DNA of 64,000 bases from Granulicella sp. (GTDB taxonomy: Bacteria > Acidobacteriota > Terriglobia > Terriglobales > Acidobacteriaceae), in assembly GCA_027365345.1 (NCBI GenBank), contig DAHXNO010000202.1:1-64000 (forward strand), given 5' to 3'. The notes under the pieces were generated by a model, which ran no database searches, was not told the origin of the DNA, and was given only the letters and a program-made list of their open reading frames with translations. Shown piece after piece: positions 32,013-40,626 of the stretch; the stretch's first letter is position 1; every line of letters begins with the position of its first letter. A program made the translations under genes and the position numbers.

Positions 32013-33548
32013 TCATTGGGGCATCGTGCCGCCGCCACCGCCTTGAGTCATTCCATCTCCAGACTGGATGACTAATGGGTGCTCGGGTTGCATGCTTTGC
32101 ATCAACTGCTCAAAGGGAATGTTGGTTGGAGAGGGCGGCAGAGGTTTTGCTCCGGTCACATTCGCCCCCGGAGTCGTCATGGGCATTCTTGAGTTCGACG
32201 GCAGGAACGGCTCAGGATAATTCAACTTTGGCAAAGGGACGCCGACGGGGACGGGAGCGACGATCTCCGGGGTCACAAAGACGATCAGCTCGGTGTTGGT
32301 GGTGGTCTTTGAGATCGATTGAAAGAACTTGCCGAGTATGGGTATGTCGCCGAGGAACGGAACCTTCTCTAAATTCTGGGTCTCGCGATTGTCGAGCAGA
32401 CCACCGAGCGCGAAACTCTGTCCTTGGGCCATTTCTACCTCGGTGTTCATCTTGCGGACGTCCAGGGCAGGGACGGTGAAGCCAGAGATTTGTATGCCAT
32501 CCAGAAAGTCCAGCGAGCTGACCTCCGGGGCGACCTGAAGACGAATTGTATTGCGAGCGGTAATGGTTGGGATAAAGTTGAGACGCACTCCGAATTCCTG
32601 AAACTGAATGGTGACCGCGCCTACGCCCCCTCCGGTGACTCCCTGAACCACGGGGTAAGGATATTCTCCACCGGCAAGAAAGCTGGCCTGCTTGCCATCC
32701 GCGGCCAGCAGGTTCGGTTCAGAGAGAACCTGAATCACGCCGTCATTCTCCAGGGCCTGGATGGTTGCTCCCAGGCCGATGTTCTGATTGAACAGGGAGA
32801 TGTTCAACGCATTGGAAATCGTGGCTACGCCGGCCCCAGCGGATGGAGTGGAGACGCCAGGCCCCTGATATTGGCCGGTGGAGATGGAGCCAATGGTATT
32901 GGCCGCTCCCACACTGAAGATGTTCACGCCAAGCTGCCTCACCTTGCTCAAGTCAACACTGGCAAAGACCACCTTCAAAAGGATCTGCGGTTTGGGAGGC
33001 GGAACATCAACATAGAGCAGATTGACGACTTTGCCCGCAGTGGAGGCGATTTGCAATGCGCGCTGGGAACTATTCAGATCCTTCACCCTGCCCCGCAGGA
33101 AGATGGTTCCACCCTCCACGCTGACTTTGAGGGGTTGTCCCGGAAGCTCCAGCCGGAGCTCCCGCCGAAGTCCCTCGATCTCATCGTCCTCTGCAAAGAT
33201 ATTGGGGCGCACCGTGATCCTGAAGAACTGACGGCCTCCATTCGCCTCCCAAATGATCAGACTGGTAATGCCGGCAGCCTTTCCGTTGACCATGACCTCG
33301 GTTGGACTTGTTGCAGTAGCCTCCGCGATTCCGTCGGTCCCAAGCGCGACGCGGACGATCGGCTCAGCGGTATCGACGAGGACGGACTGCCCTACAGTTA
33401 CGACCAGATCATTGGCCGAGTCCTGACTGGAGACCTGGGCGGGCGGCTGGGCGGGATCTGCCTTCTCCGCAAGAAGATCCATCCCGCCATGGAACACACA
33501 AGAGGCGGTAAAGCAACACAGAATGGCGACTCCGGTCCTGGCTTTCAC
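32013..33548 (-). CDS. cpaC: Tad secretin CpaC/RcpA
   Basis: BON/N-domain region GGTIFLRGRVKDLNSSQRAL; secretin region VLSEPNLLAADGKQASFLAGGEYPYPV, FGVRLNFIPTI, QSFALGGLL, ELIVFVTPEIV. Confidence 0.94.
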   Translation of the reverse strand: MKARTGVAILCCFTASCVFHGGMDLLAEKADPAQPPAQVSSQDSANDLVVTVGQSVLVDTAEPIVRVALGTDGIAEATATSPTEVMVNGKAAGITSLIIWEANGGRQFFRITVRPNIFAEDDEIEGLRRELRLELPGQPLKVSVEGGTIFLRGRVKDLNSSQRALQIASTAGKVVNLLYVDVPPPKPQILLKVVFASVDLSKVRQLGVNIFSVGAANTIGSISTGQYQGPGVSTPSAGAGVATISNALNISLFNQNIGLGATIQALENDGVIQVLSEPNLLAADGKQASFLAGGEYPYPVVQGVTGGGVGAVTIQFQEFGVRLNFIPTITARNTIRLQVAPEVSSLDFLDGIQISGFTVPALDVRKMNTEVEMAQGQSFALGGLLDNRETQNLEKVPFLGDIPILGKFFQSISKTTTNTELIVFVTPEIVAPVPVGVPLPKLNYPEPFLPSNSRMPMTTPGANVTGAKPLPPSPTNIPFEQLMQSMQPEHPLVIQSGDGMTQGGGGGTMPQ

Positions 33549-34393
33549 TGTTTATCCTCGCGGGATGCGAATTTTGCTTCGCTGCGCTTTGATCCATTGA
33601 AGACTTCGATGAGATACACATGAGGCGCAGGGCGTGGATCTTTGCGAACCCCATGTCCGGACCGCGGAGCTACCGTAGCACTGGGTTCTCCATAGAGCCG
33701 AGCCAAGCCCGTCCCTGGGGTCTCCGCAATCTTGGTGTCGAGTGGGTTCCGCAGGACGAGCTGAATCTTTGTTTGATTGCTGGCCAGGCTCAAGGCCTCT
33801 GCCTGCGGAGGCGTCACCAGCAGATTCACCACCTGGACCCGTTGCGGCTTCCCTTCCGCATCTCTCTGAATATCCGTGCCGGCAGAGAGAACCTGGATGT
33901 TCTGCAGCAAGGTACGCACTTGTGATCCTTGCGCTGTATTGGTGGTACCAGGCGGATTACCGGAGATGAGCACATCGACCCGCATACCGGGCGTAACGAA
34001 GCCGGCCACGCCGACCACGTCATCCACTTTGACAGCGCAGGCGCGCATTCCGTTGGGAATGGTTGCGGCGAGGCCGCCTCCGGCACCGGGTGCGGCTAAA
34101 CGGTTATTCAAAATGGGTTCACCTAAGAACAGGTCAGAGAGTACGCCTCTGCCGATCGCATCTGAGGCTTTGAGGATGGCGCCTTCCGGAACGGCGCCTG
34201 AGATATCAATGGTCGTGAGATCGGCGGCGGCCAGAACAGTGCCGAGCTTAATGTCCCTTGCCGCGGCCACGATGCGTGTCACTTGATGATTGGGTGCGCC
34301 CAGGCGGTCCCGAACAATCCGGAACACGAGATAGCTGCACGCCATCGCAACCATAAAAGCGGTCGATAGAATAGTCATCAATCTTCGGTTCAT
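33545..34393 (-). CDS. cpaB: Flp pilus assembly protein CpaB/RcpC
   Basis: SAF-type region VVAAARDIKLGTVLAAADLTTIDI, GMRACAVKVDDVVGVAGFVTPGMRVDVL; overlaps cpaC. Confidence 0.93.
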   Translation of the reverse strand: MNRRLMTILSTAFMVAMACSYLVFRIVRDRLGAPNHQVTRIVAAARDIKLGTVLAAADLTTIDISGAVPEGAILKASDAIGRGVLSDLFLGEPILNNRLAAPGAGGGLAATIPNGMRACAVKVDDVVGVAGFVTPGMRVDVLISGNPPGTTNTAQGSQVRTLLQNIQVLSAGTDIQRDAEGKPQRVQVVNLLVTPPQAEALSLASNQTKIQLVLRNPLDTKIAETPGTGLARLYGEPSATVAPRSGHGVRKDPRPAPHVYLIEVFNGSKRSEAKFASREDKQ

Positions 34394-34448
34394 TCGAGCA
34401 CCTGCTCTAACTAGCTGTGAAGAGAATCTGGATTTCTGTTCTCATGGT

Positions 34449-34464
34449 GGCAATTTTTGTGCCA
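34449..34464 (-). promoter_or_regulatory. Putative sigma-54 promoter of cpaB-cpaC
   Basis: RC TGGCACAAAAATTGCC: full TGGCAC-N5-TTGC consensus. Confidence 0.82.
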
Positions 34465-34515
34465 AAGGAAAGAAAGCGGCTGAATGGGGGGTTACGGGGC
34501 AAGCGACACGGCAAG

Positions 34516-34532
34516 TGTGAACGCGTGTATAC
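34516..34532. promoter_or_regulatory. Putative activator-binding dyad (UAS) between divergent cpaB and TonB-like genes
   Basis: TGTGAACGCGTGTATAC; matches shared TGTGnACnnnTGTnTAC. Confidence 0.65.
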
Positions 34533-34613
34533 CCCTTTGCCTGCCGGTGTAGCCGTGGAGACACTCCATGGCACGACATATCTCTTGTCTGCGAAGGTTA
34601 CGGGCGCACCAGT

Positions 34614-34629
34614 TGGCCTGAGAATTGCT
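34614..34629 (+). promoter_or_regulatory. Putative sigma-54 promoter of the TonB-like gene
   Basis: TGGCCTGAGAATTGCT: GG-N10-GC with TTGCT -12 box. Confidence 0.6.
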
Positions 34630-34718
34630 GCTGATCTGAGTGGGTCTTCAAGAAATCGACAGCGATGTTTAGCCACTGACGCTGGCGTGGCGGCTCGCGA
34701 GCAGGAGTCACCACCGCA

Positions 34719-36164
34719 TTGAGATCTGCGCCGATCAACACGATCTTCACGACTCCACCACCGCCGCACACGCGACCGGGCTTCTTCATGGTCTCCATGC
34801 TGATACACGGTCTGGCGGTCATCGGAGTCTTCACGCTTCTGAATACGCCGAGAGTGGAGCCGACGCCGCCCGCAAGACGTTACACAACGCTTAGCGTCGA
34901 TCTGCAACGAGATCATCCGGTCGTGCAATGGTCGCCCGAGAACGGGGCGGCAGCGCCCACCGCGCAGACGGATACGCACGCAGCCCGGGCATCGGAAAGG
35001 GTTGCGGCGGCGGCGGCTCCGGCAGTTCCACGATCGTCCGCGTACCGAACTCCAGCGCCGATCACACTGATACAGCCGGACGTACCTCCGGATATATTAC
35101 TTCCGGTGAAGACGCCCCTTCCGATGATCGTGATGTGGACTCCACAGAGCACGTCCGTGGTGAAGATTGTTCCGCCTCCGCCGCAGCCACAACCAGCGGC
35201 CAATGTGCGGCCATCGCTTGCGAAGCCGAACCACGAAGTACCGGTTGTTGACGTTGAGCTTGCCTCGACCCCGGCCGCCTCTGAGACGATTCCGCTTCTA
35301 GCGGGCACAACCACGCCGATCCCGCAGCCTGGACTGGATCCATCACGGGTTCCAGAATCCTCGTCCACTTCCTCAGCGCCGCCGACGCCTAAGGCTGTTC
35401 TTTCGGTCTCTGATGTGGTCCTGTCTCAAGGAATAGCTACGCTGCCGCCTGCCAATCAAGTGGCGGCAGCAACCCGCACGGATTTTTTGGCTCCGGGACA
35501 GCCAAAGAGCGCGTCGGCTGCGGGTGTTGGAAGCATTGCGGGCAAACAGGGAGCGAGTGATTCCCGCGTGGTACCTGGCGACCATGGCAGCCAGACGCAG
35601 GCTGCGACCGGCCCTGCGGCGGAGAGCGGAACAAAGGCCAACCTAAGTTCCGGATCGAGCGCCGACTCAATTCCTGGATCTTCGCCGGGAGATGGATTAT
35701 CGGTCGCTCGCATCACACGGCCAATGGACGGCCACTTCGGCGTGATCGTCGTGGGAGATTCCGTCGCCGACGAATATCCCGAAGCTGCTGATATTTGGGC
35801 TGACCGCCTTGCCTATACGGTGTATCTGCACGTGGGCGATGCCAAGAGTTGGATCCTGCAATATTGCCTGCCGCGCGCCGCTCAAGCATCAGGGAGCACT
35901 ACGCGGCCAGACGCACCCTGGCCTTACCTGATGGTGACGCCTCACCTGGCCCCTGGCGACGCCGACAGCGATGCCTTGCTGGTGCATGGGTTCATCAATG
36001 CCGCGGGGCATTTTGAACATCTTGCGGTGGTCTTCCCCGAGCAGTTTGCGGAGAGCAGGTTCGTTCTTGGCGCCCTTCAGCAGTGGCAGTTCCGTCCCGC
36101 CACCCAGAATGGGCAATCGACGGCTGTGGAAGTACTGCTGATTATTCCTGAGGAAGATGACTAA
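34719..36164 (+). CDS. TonB-like protein: N-terminal TM, Pro/Ser-rich linker, TonB-C-like C terminus
   Basis: FMVSMLIHGLAVIGVFTLLNTPRVEPTPP anchor; long PT/S-rich spacer; C-terminal LLVHGFINAAGHFEHLAVVFPEQFAESRFVLGALQQWQFRPATQNGQSTAVEVLLIIP. Confidence 0.7.
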   Translation: MRSAPINTIFTTPPPPHTRPGFFMVSMLIHGLAVIGVFTLLNTPRVEPTPPARRYTTLSVDLQRDHPVVQWSPENGAAAPTAQTDTHAARASERVAAAAAPAVPRSSAYRTPAPITLIQPDVPPDILLPVKTPLPMIVMWTPQSTSVVKIVPPPPQPQPAANVRPSLAKPNHEVPVVDVELASTPAASETIPLLAGTTTPIPQPGLDPSRVPESSSTSSAPPTPKAVLSVSDVVLSQGIATLPPANQVAAATRTDFLAPGQPKSASAAGVGSIAGKQGASDSRVVPGDHGSQTQAATGPAAESGTKANLSSGSSADSIPGSSPGDGLSVARITRPMDGHFGVIVVGDSVADEYPEAADIWADRLAYTVYLHVGDAKSWILQYCLPRAAQASGSTTRPDAPWPYLMVTPHLAPGDADSDALLVHGFINAAGHFEHLAVVFPEQFAESRFVLGALQQWQFRPATQNGQSTAVEVLLIIPEEDD

Positions 36165-36197
36165 AAGATTTGCAGGCTCCCGGCGGTGAAGCGAAGT

Positions 36198-36776
36198 TTA
36201 CTGCGAAATCACCATCGAAGAGGTGCTGGTCAGACTCAGCGCAGAACGATTGACGAACGGAATAGCCAGATTGAAGCTATACTGCGCTGACACTGTCACC
36301 AGGTCGCCGGGGCCGTTGCAGCCAACCGCTACGCAGCTTCCTCCCGCAGGGTACGCGGACCAGGTGGTTGTGACGACCATATTAGACGGGTTGATTCCCG
36401 GATAACCTAGATTCTGAACGTAGGTCTGGATTTGCGCTGCAGTAACCGTGCAGGAGATCCCTGAGACGGTACACGTCGATCCGTGAACAATGGCGTAGCG
36501 GCTACCCTCCCGTGCGGCCTCAGAGACGTAATGATAGGAATAGAGCGCCAGGCAGAGTTCAAAGACGCCGATCAGGACGCTCAACAGAATGAACATGGAA
36601 AGCGCCATCTCCACGGCCGCAGAGCCAGCTTCTCCGCGCCTGTGGTCCGGTTCCGAAACGGCATTGAGGGCTTTCCCTTGCTGTAGCGGACGGATACGGG
36701 TTCGATCGGTGACGCAACGGAGCGACGTGGCGAGTTCATAGGGGAATATGGCTCCGGGTTTTGATGGCCTCGGCAT
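36198..36776 (-). CDS. TadE-like pseudopilin
   Basis: GEAGSAAVEMALSMFILLSVLIGVFELCLALYSYHYVSEAAREGSRYAIVHG; ATG at 36776 overlaps upstream stop. Confidence 0.9.
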   Translation of the reverse strand: MPRPSKPGAIFPYELATSLRCVTDRTRIRPLQQGKALNAVSEPDHRRGEAGSAAVEMALSMFILLSVLIGVFELCLALYSYHYVSEAAREGSRYAIVHGSTCTVSGISCTVTAAQIQTYVQNLGYPGINPSNMVVTTTWSAYPAGGSCVAVGCNGPGDLVTVSAQYSFNLAIPFVNRSALSLTSTSSMVISQ

Positions 36777-37318
36777 CACTGTTCGACTCTCATGATGGTC
36801 TGCCCGCTCAAAGTGAAGGAATGGGGAAGACCTGGGTAGTTGAACAGAGGACCAACGTTCGCCGTGGTATTCACCGTGACGTATTCCAGGATGCGCGCCG
36901 GGCTGGCGCATGACGCAAGCGCGTTGGTGCAGACAAGAGCCCCGCCTGTGGAGCAAAAGCAGGAGGTGCTTGAAGTCGCACTGATTCCCGTAACATTTGG
37001 AGCGTCCTGGGTTGCGGCCAGCGCTATTCCCGCGGTGTCCGAGGCGGTAATGGCGGTCTGTGCGCCATAGGCTGCGCCGGCGCGCGCGGCATTGGCAACC
37101 TCAATGGCGAGATAGGCCAGGCGTCCGAACTCCGCCGCACCCACAAGCAGCAGAAAGCACAGTGGCAGCGTCAGGGCCAGCTCTACCAGCGCCTGTCCGC
37201 GATCGCCTCTGGTTGCGGCGCGAGAGGTTAACAGGAAATATCCTCGCGGTCCTCGCGGCATGCCATCCTTCTTCTGGTTCTCTATAGGGTTTCGCATAGG
37301 TTCATTCCGCCAGCGCAA
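36776..37318 (-). CDS. TadE-like pseudopilin
   Basis: DRGQALVELALTLPLCFLLLVGAAEFGRLAYLAIEVANAARAGAAYGAQ. Confidence 0.9.
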   Translation of the reverse strand: MRWRNEPMRNPIENQKKDGMPRGPRGYFLLTSRAATRGDRGQALVELALTLPLCFLLLVGAAEFGRLAYLAIEVANAARAGAAYGAQTAITASDTAGIALAATQDAPNVTGISATSSTSCFCSTGGALVCTNALASCASPARILEYVTVNTTANVGPLFNYPGLPHSFTLSGQTIMRVEQ

Positions 37319-38519
37319 CCCGTGTAAGCGGCGATCCGGGGGTTGTTTGCGAATAGCTGGTAATGTTCAAGGTCGCGGTTTGGTCGTACAGGGTATTCAC
37401 GATAAGGTCGGTGATAAGCTGCAGACCGCCACTCTTGTCGCCGCCACTGTCATGCAACTCCAGCTCAGCGTCTGGGGCATAAATAATGCCGTCGATCAGA
37501 CCGCTGGAGCTGCCAAAATCGAACAGCATCAGGTTTGCGTTGGGCGCAGGTTCCATGATTGCAATGCCGTTGTACGCACCTGAGGTGGGCGCAACAAGAT
37601 CCAGCACCGTGCCGGTCCCCTCCGTAAGCGCGCCATTGACGATATCCAGGGTTGTTCCCCCACTACCGGAGGTAACCGAACCAGTGAGACTGATGTTCCC
37701 CTCCAGAACGTAGGTTCCGGCTCCCAGCGTGGCATTGTTAATGGTCAACGTGCCTCCGGTGGGCGCCATATAACACCCAGCCGTGAGGGTGCCCGTCATG
37801 GTGCCGCCAGGGGGCGTGATACAGCCCGTTGGAGTTGGCGCGACAAGACTCCCAAGCGGGTCGCTCTGCTGCGCGATTCCCGTCACCGGCGCCGGTGTGC
37901 TGTCCCCGGTCTGGCCGCCGTCGCCTCCAACGACGCCGACGGATCCGGCAGTCAACGTCCCACCTCCTCCGGTGAATTGCAACGCTGTCGTACTGTTGGA
38001 GTTAACAATCACACCACACTTTGGCGCGGATACATCGAACGATCCCTGGAGATCCATCGCATCCGGGGCCGTGCCATTCAGTACGTAGACGCAGCCATTC
38101 GATGAACCTCCATTATAGGCAACTGCCCTGGCGGCAACCGTTTGCGAGGAGATACCGAATATCCTCATGAAGAACGTTGGTTCCTTCTGCGAAACGATGG
38201 CTTCCACGTAGGCAGGTAGACCCACGTATTCCCCTTCCGTCGGCGGGTTGTTGATGTACACCGCGCCTCCATTTGCGCCAATGACCACGCCATTCTGGGC
38301 TGCAGCCGCGTCGCCAGCCGTAGTCATATCGCCATAGTTCAGCTCAGCGGCTCCCGCAATCGCTGCCGCGTCGGCTGCTATCTGCAGATTTCGCTTAGCG
38401 TAGAAGAGAGTTCCTACATCGGCCGCGAAGCCTACAAAGCCAAGCAAAGCTGTCATAGAGAGCAGAATCATGATCGTGGCCTGACCACTCTCGTCTTTGA
38501 GTCTTCCAAGGAAGGACAT
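37302..38519 (-). CDS. TadG-like protein with large Gly/Thr-rich C-terminal region
   Basis: DESGQATIMILLSMTALLGFVGFAADVGTLFYAKRNLQIAADAAAIAGAAEL; remainder rich in GGT/GSG/NNA segments. Confidence 0.87.
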   Translation of the reverse strand: MSFLGRLKDESGQATIMILLSMTALLGFVGFAADVGTLFYAKRNLQIAADAAAIAGAAELNYGDMTTAGDAAAAQNGVVIGANGGAVYINNPPTEGEYVGLPAYVEAIVSQKEPTFFMRIFGISSQTVAARAVAYNGGSSNGCVYVLNGTAPDAMDLQGSFDVSAPKCGVIVNSNSTTALQFTGGGGTLTAGSVGVVGGDGGQTGDSTPAPVTGIAQQSDPLGSLVAPTPTGCITPPGGTMTGTLTAGCYMAPTGGTLTINNATLGAGTYVLEGNISLTGSVTSGSGGTTLDIVNGALTEGTGTVLDLVAPTSGAYNGIAIMEPAPNANLMLFDFGSSSGLIDGIIYAPDAELELHDSGGDKSGGLQLITDLIVNTLYDQTATLNITSYSQTTPGSPLTRVALAE

Positions 38520-38536
38520 GATTTCCTCCATAGCTA

Positions 38537-38896
38537 CTATGGCGCCCGCATTAACCTGTGAACCGTTCCGCCTGTTTTCCACGGCAGGATGGCGAGGCCA
38601 ACTCCGTCGGCGCCAACTCTTACAACCTTTGCCTGGACTGCAATCGATCGGTCAGAGTCGTCATCCGTCTTCCCTGTTTCCTGTATCCTCATTTGAATCA
38701 CAGTACCTGGATACCAACGATCTGTGGTCACGAGATACAGTCCCGACAAACTGATGTCCCGAACACGATGCGCAATCGGCGCCCCACCATTCCAATAGTG
38801 GGCGACCAGTCCGGGAAGAACGCGACGTTCGGCGTTCCGTTTTTCCCGGCCCAGTACTCTCCGCAAAAAGAACTTCAGTGGTCTTGGGTACTCCAC
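38537..38896 (-). CDS. PilZ-domain protein
   Basis: RRVLPGLVAHYWNGG...VRDISLSGLYLVTTDRWYPGTVIQMRI...VQAKVVRVGADGVGLAIL. Confidence 0.82.
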   Translation of the reverse strand: MEYPRPLKFFLRRVLGREKRNAERRVLPGLVAHYWNGGAPIAHRVRDISLSGLYLVTTDRWYPGTVIQMRIQETGKTDDDSDRSIAVQAKVVRVGADGVGLAILPWKTGGTVHRLMRAP

Positions 38897-39324
38897 ATTT
38901 CCTCATTTCCTTTCGTTGCCAGGACGGACGGGGCCGTCTGTGTCAAGCGTTCTTCGATCTCATCCGCGGCGCAGATCACGAGCTGATCGCCTACCTGGGT
39001 CTGCGAGGAATAGATCGTATGAGTCGGCAGCTCCAGCACGCTGGCGGCATGTAACTTGAGGGGTCCAATTTTAAATCGCGGAAAGTGCTCGGTGACGTAC
39101 ACCACACGATGATTCTCATCCAGATAGATCAGATCCAACGGAAACAAGACACCCCAGGTATGAACTCCGCTGGAAGGGACGACCCACAACCCTTCGTCAG
39201 AGTTCATACGCAGCTTTCCAATCAATCCTTTCAGGCGCATGAAGATGCTGTTCGCCGGGGTAACTCCCAGGCTAAGGAAGCACTCGCGCGTCTGATTGTA
39301 TACGCAGTAGGTTCGCCGTTCCAT
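38875..39324 (-). CDS. DUF192 family protein (paralog 2)
   Basis: LKGLIGKLRMNSDEGLWVVPSSGVHTWGVLFPLDLIYLDENHRV. Confidence 0.88.
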   Translation of the reverse strand: MERRTYCVYNQTRECFLSLGVTPANSIFMRLKGLIGKLRMNSDEGLWVVPSSGVHTWGVLFPLDLIYLDENHRVVYVTEHFPRFKIGPLKLHAASVLELPTHTIYSSQTQVGDQLVICAADEIEERLTQTAPSVLATKGNEEMWSTQDH

Positions 39325-39592
39325 GTGATCCCCAGAAGATTGGTATTGTCGAGCGGTTGTACGCTTTCTTAAGGCTTAAGGCGGGCTCCTCATGCGGCCC
39401 GAGTATCCCTGCAATTGTTCCATCGACATAACGCAAGCATCCATGCAAGGCGCTCGAATGCGAAGCAGTTGATTCGCTCCCTGCAACAGGAGGGAGATAG
39501 ACGCTCCGACTTCCCTGGAGCGTGGTCTGTCTAGCTGCGTGGGCCCGGCTCTAACAACATGCCGGACCCTCCCGCATCGTACTGCAAAGGTT

Positions 39593-39688
39593 CTAGCGGT
39601 CTTTCGTCCGACGGCGCTGAATCAAGACAGCCGCGATGATGACACAACAAATGCCGGCCACTACTCGAATGATGGTTACGTTATCCAT
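39593..39688 (-). CDS. 31-aa single-TM microprotein (not in ORF track)
   Basis: RC: GGAAGGGAGGATTGAAATG... gives MDNVTIIRVVAGICCVIIAAVLIQRRRTKDR*; strong SD, TM helix, positive-inside tail. Confidence 0.65.
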   Translation of the reverse strand: MDNVTIIRVVAGICCVIIAAVLIQRRRTKDR

Positions 39689-39705
39689 TTCAATCCTCCC
39701 TTCCT

Positions 39706-40617
39706 TCAATGGTTAAAAAACTGTTTAAACGACTCCGAAATAACGATGATGGCGGGACCAAGCGTCACCAGAAACAACGAGGGAAAGATAAAGAAGACCA
39801 GGGGGAAGACCAATTTGACGCTAGTCTTGGCCGCTTGCTCCTCAATCCTTTGGCGGCGTTGGGTCCTTAGCGTATCGGAATGGATACGCAATGTTTTGGC
39901 GGCGCTGGTCCCAAACTGTTCCGATTGGACGAGCACCGAGACGAGATTGCGGACAGCATCGACAGCAGTACGTTCCGCGAAGTGGCGCCACGCATCGGTT
40001 CGAGGGCGCCCTGCGCGTTGTTCCAAAACAACGACGTGCAATTCATCCGTGATCGCCGGATGGGCCAAACGAAGTTCCTGCGAGGTCCGGGCGGTTGCCT
40101 GGTCCAGGCTCTGGCCGGCCTCAATACAAATGACCAAAAGATCGAGCACATCGGGCAGGCTGCGGCGGATGGACGCCTGGCGAGCGGCAATTTTTCTGCT
40201 CAGCCAGAAATCCGGCGCGAGGAAGCCAGCCACCAGAGCTACGAAATATGCGACAAATGGGTTCCCGCGGGCAAAGCCAGTGACTGTGAGCAGGACACAC
40301 AGGAGCGCGGGAATCAGCACCTTGGCTCCATAGTACTTCTTTATCGCAGAGTCACTGCGAAATCCCGCGCGGATGAGACGCTGCTGGGTGATCGAGACTT
40401 CCGATTGGCTCTTGGGCAGAACGCGCTCAAAGCGTTCGACGACTTCGCCGAACGCGTGGCCGGTGTACTGCATCACGCCGGACAAGTTTTCCCGCTCCTC
40501 CTTTGGGCGGATGACGGCACGCATCCGCTGCAACATGGCCTGACGGTAAAACAAGAGAAGTCCGCCAGTGAGCAAGAGGAGAAAGACCGCGACAAATGTG
40601 ACAATTGCGAATGTCAT
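39706..40617 (-). CDS. tadC: Tad inner-membrane protein TadC
   Basis: T2SF-like; DFWLSRKIAARQASIRRSLPDVLDLLVICIEAGQSLDQAT, LVFPLVFFIFPSLFLVTLGPAII. Confidence 0.93.
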   Translation of the reverse strand: MTFAIVTFVAVFLLLLTGGLLLFYRQAMLQRMRAVIRPKEERENLSGVMQYTGHAFGEVVERFERVLPKSQSEVSITQQRLIRAGFRSDSAIKKYYGAKVLIPALLCVLLTVTGFARGNPFVAYFVALVAGFLAPDFWLSRKIAARQASIRRSLPDVLDLLVICIEAGQSLDQATARTSQELRLAHPAITDELHVVVLEQRAGRPRTDAWRHFAERTAVDAVRNLVSVLVQSEQFGTSAAKTLRIHSDTLRTQRRQRIEEQAAKTSVKLVFPLVFFIFPSLFLVTLGPAIIVISESFKQFFNH

Positions 40618-40626
40618 ACATCACCT

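Noticed and set aside
32424-33623. 399-aa plus-strand ORF
   Set aside because: Antisense to cpaC; no recognisable domain
39325-39592. Search for a fourth sigma-54/UAS pair ahead of the DUF192-PilZ-tadG operon
   Set aside because: No GG-N10-GC element with good flanks and no dyad match found by eye
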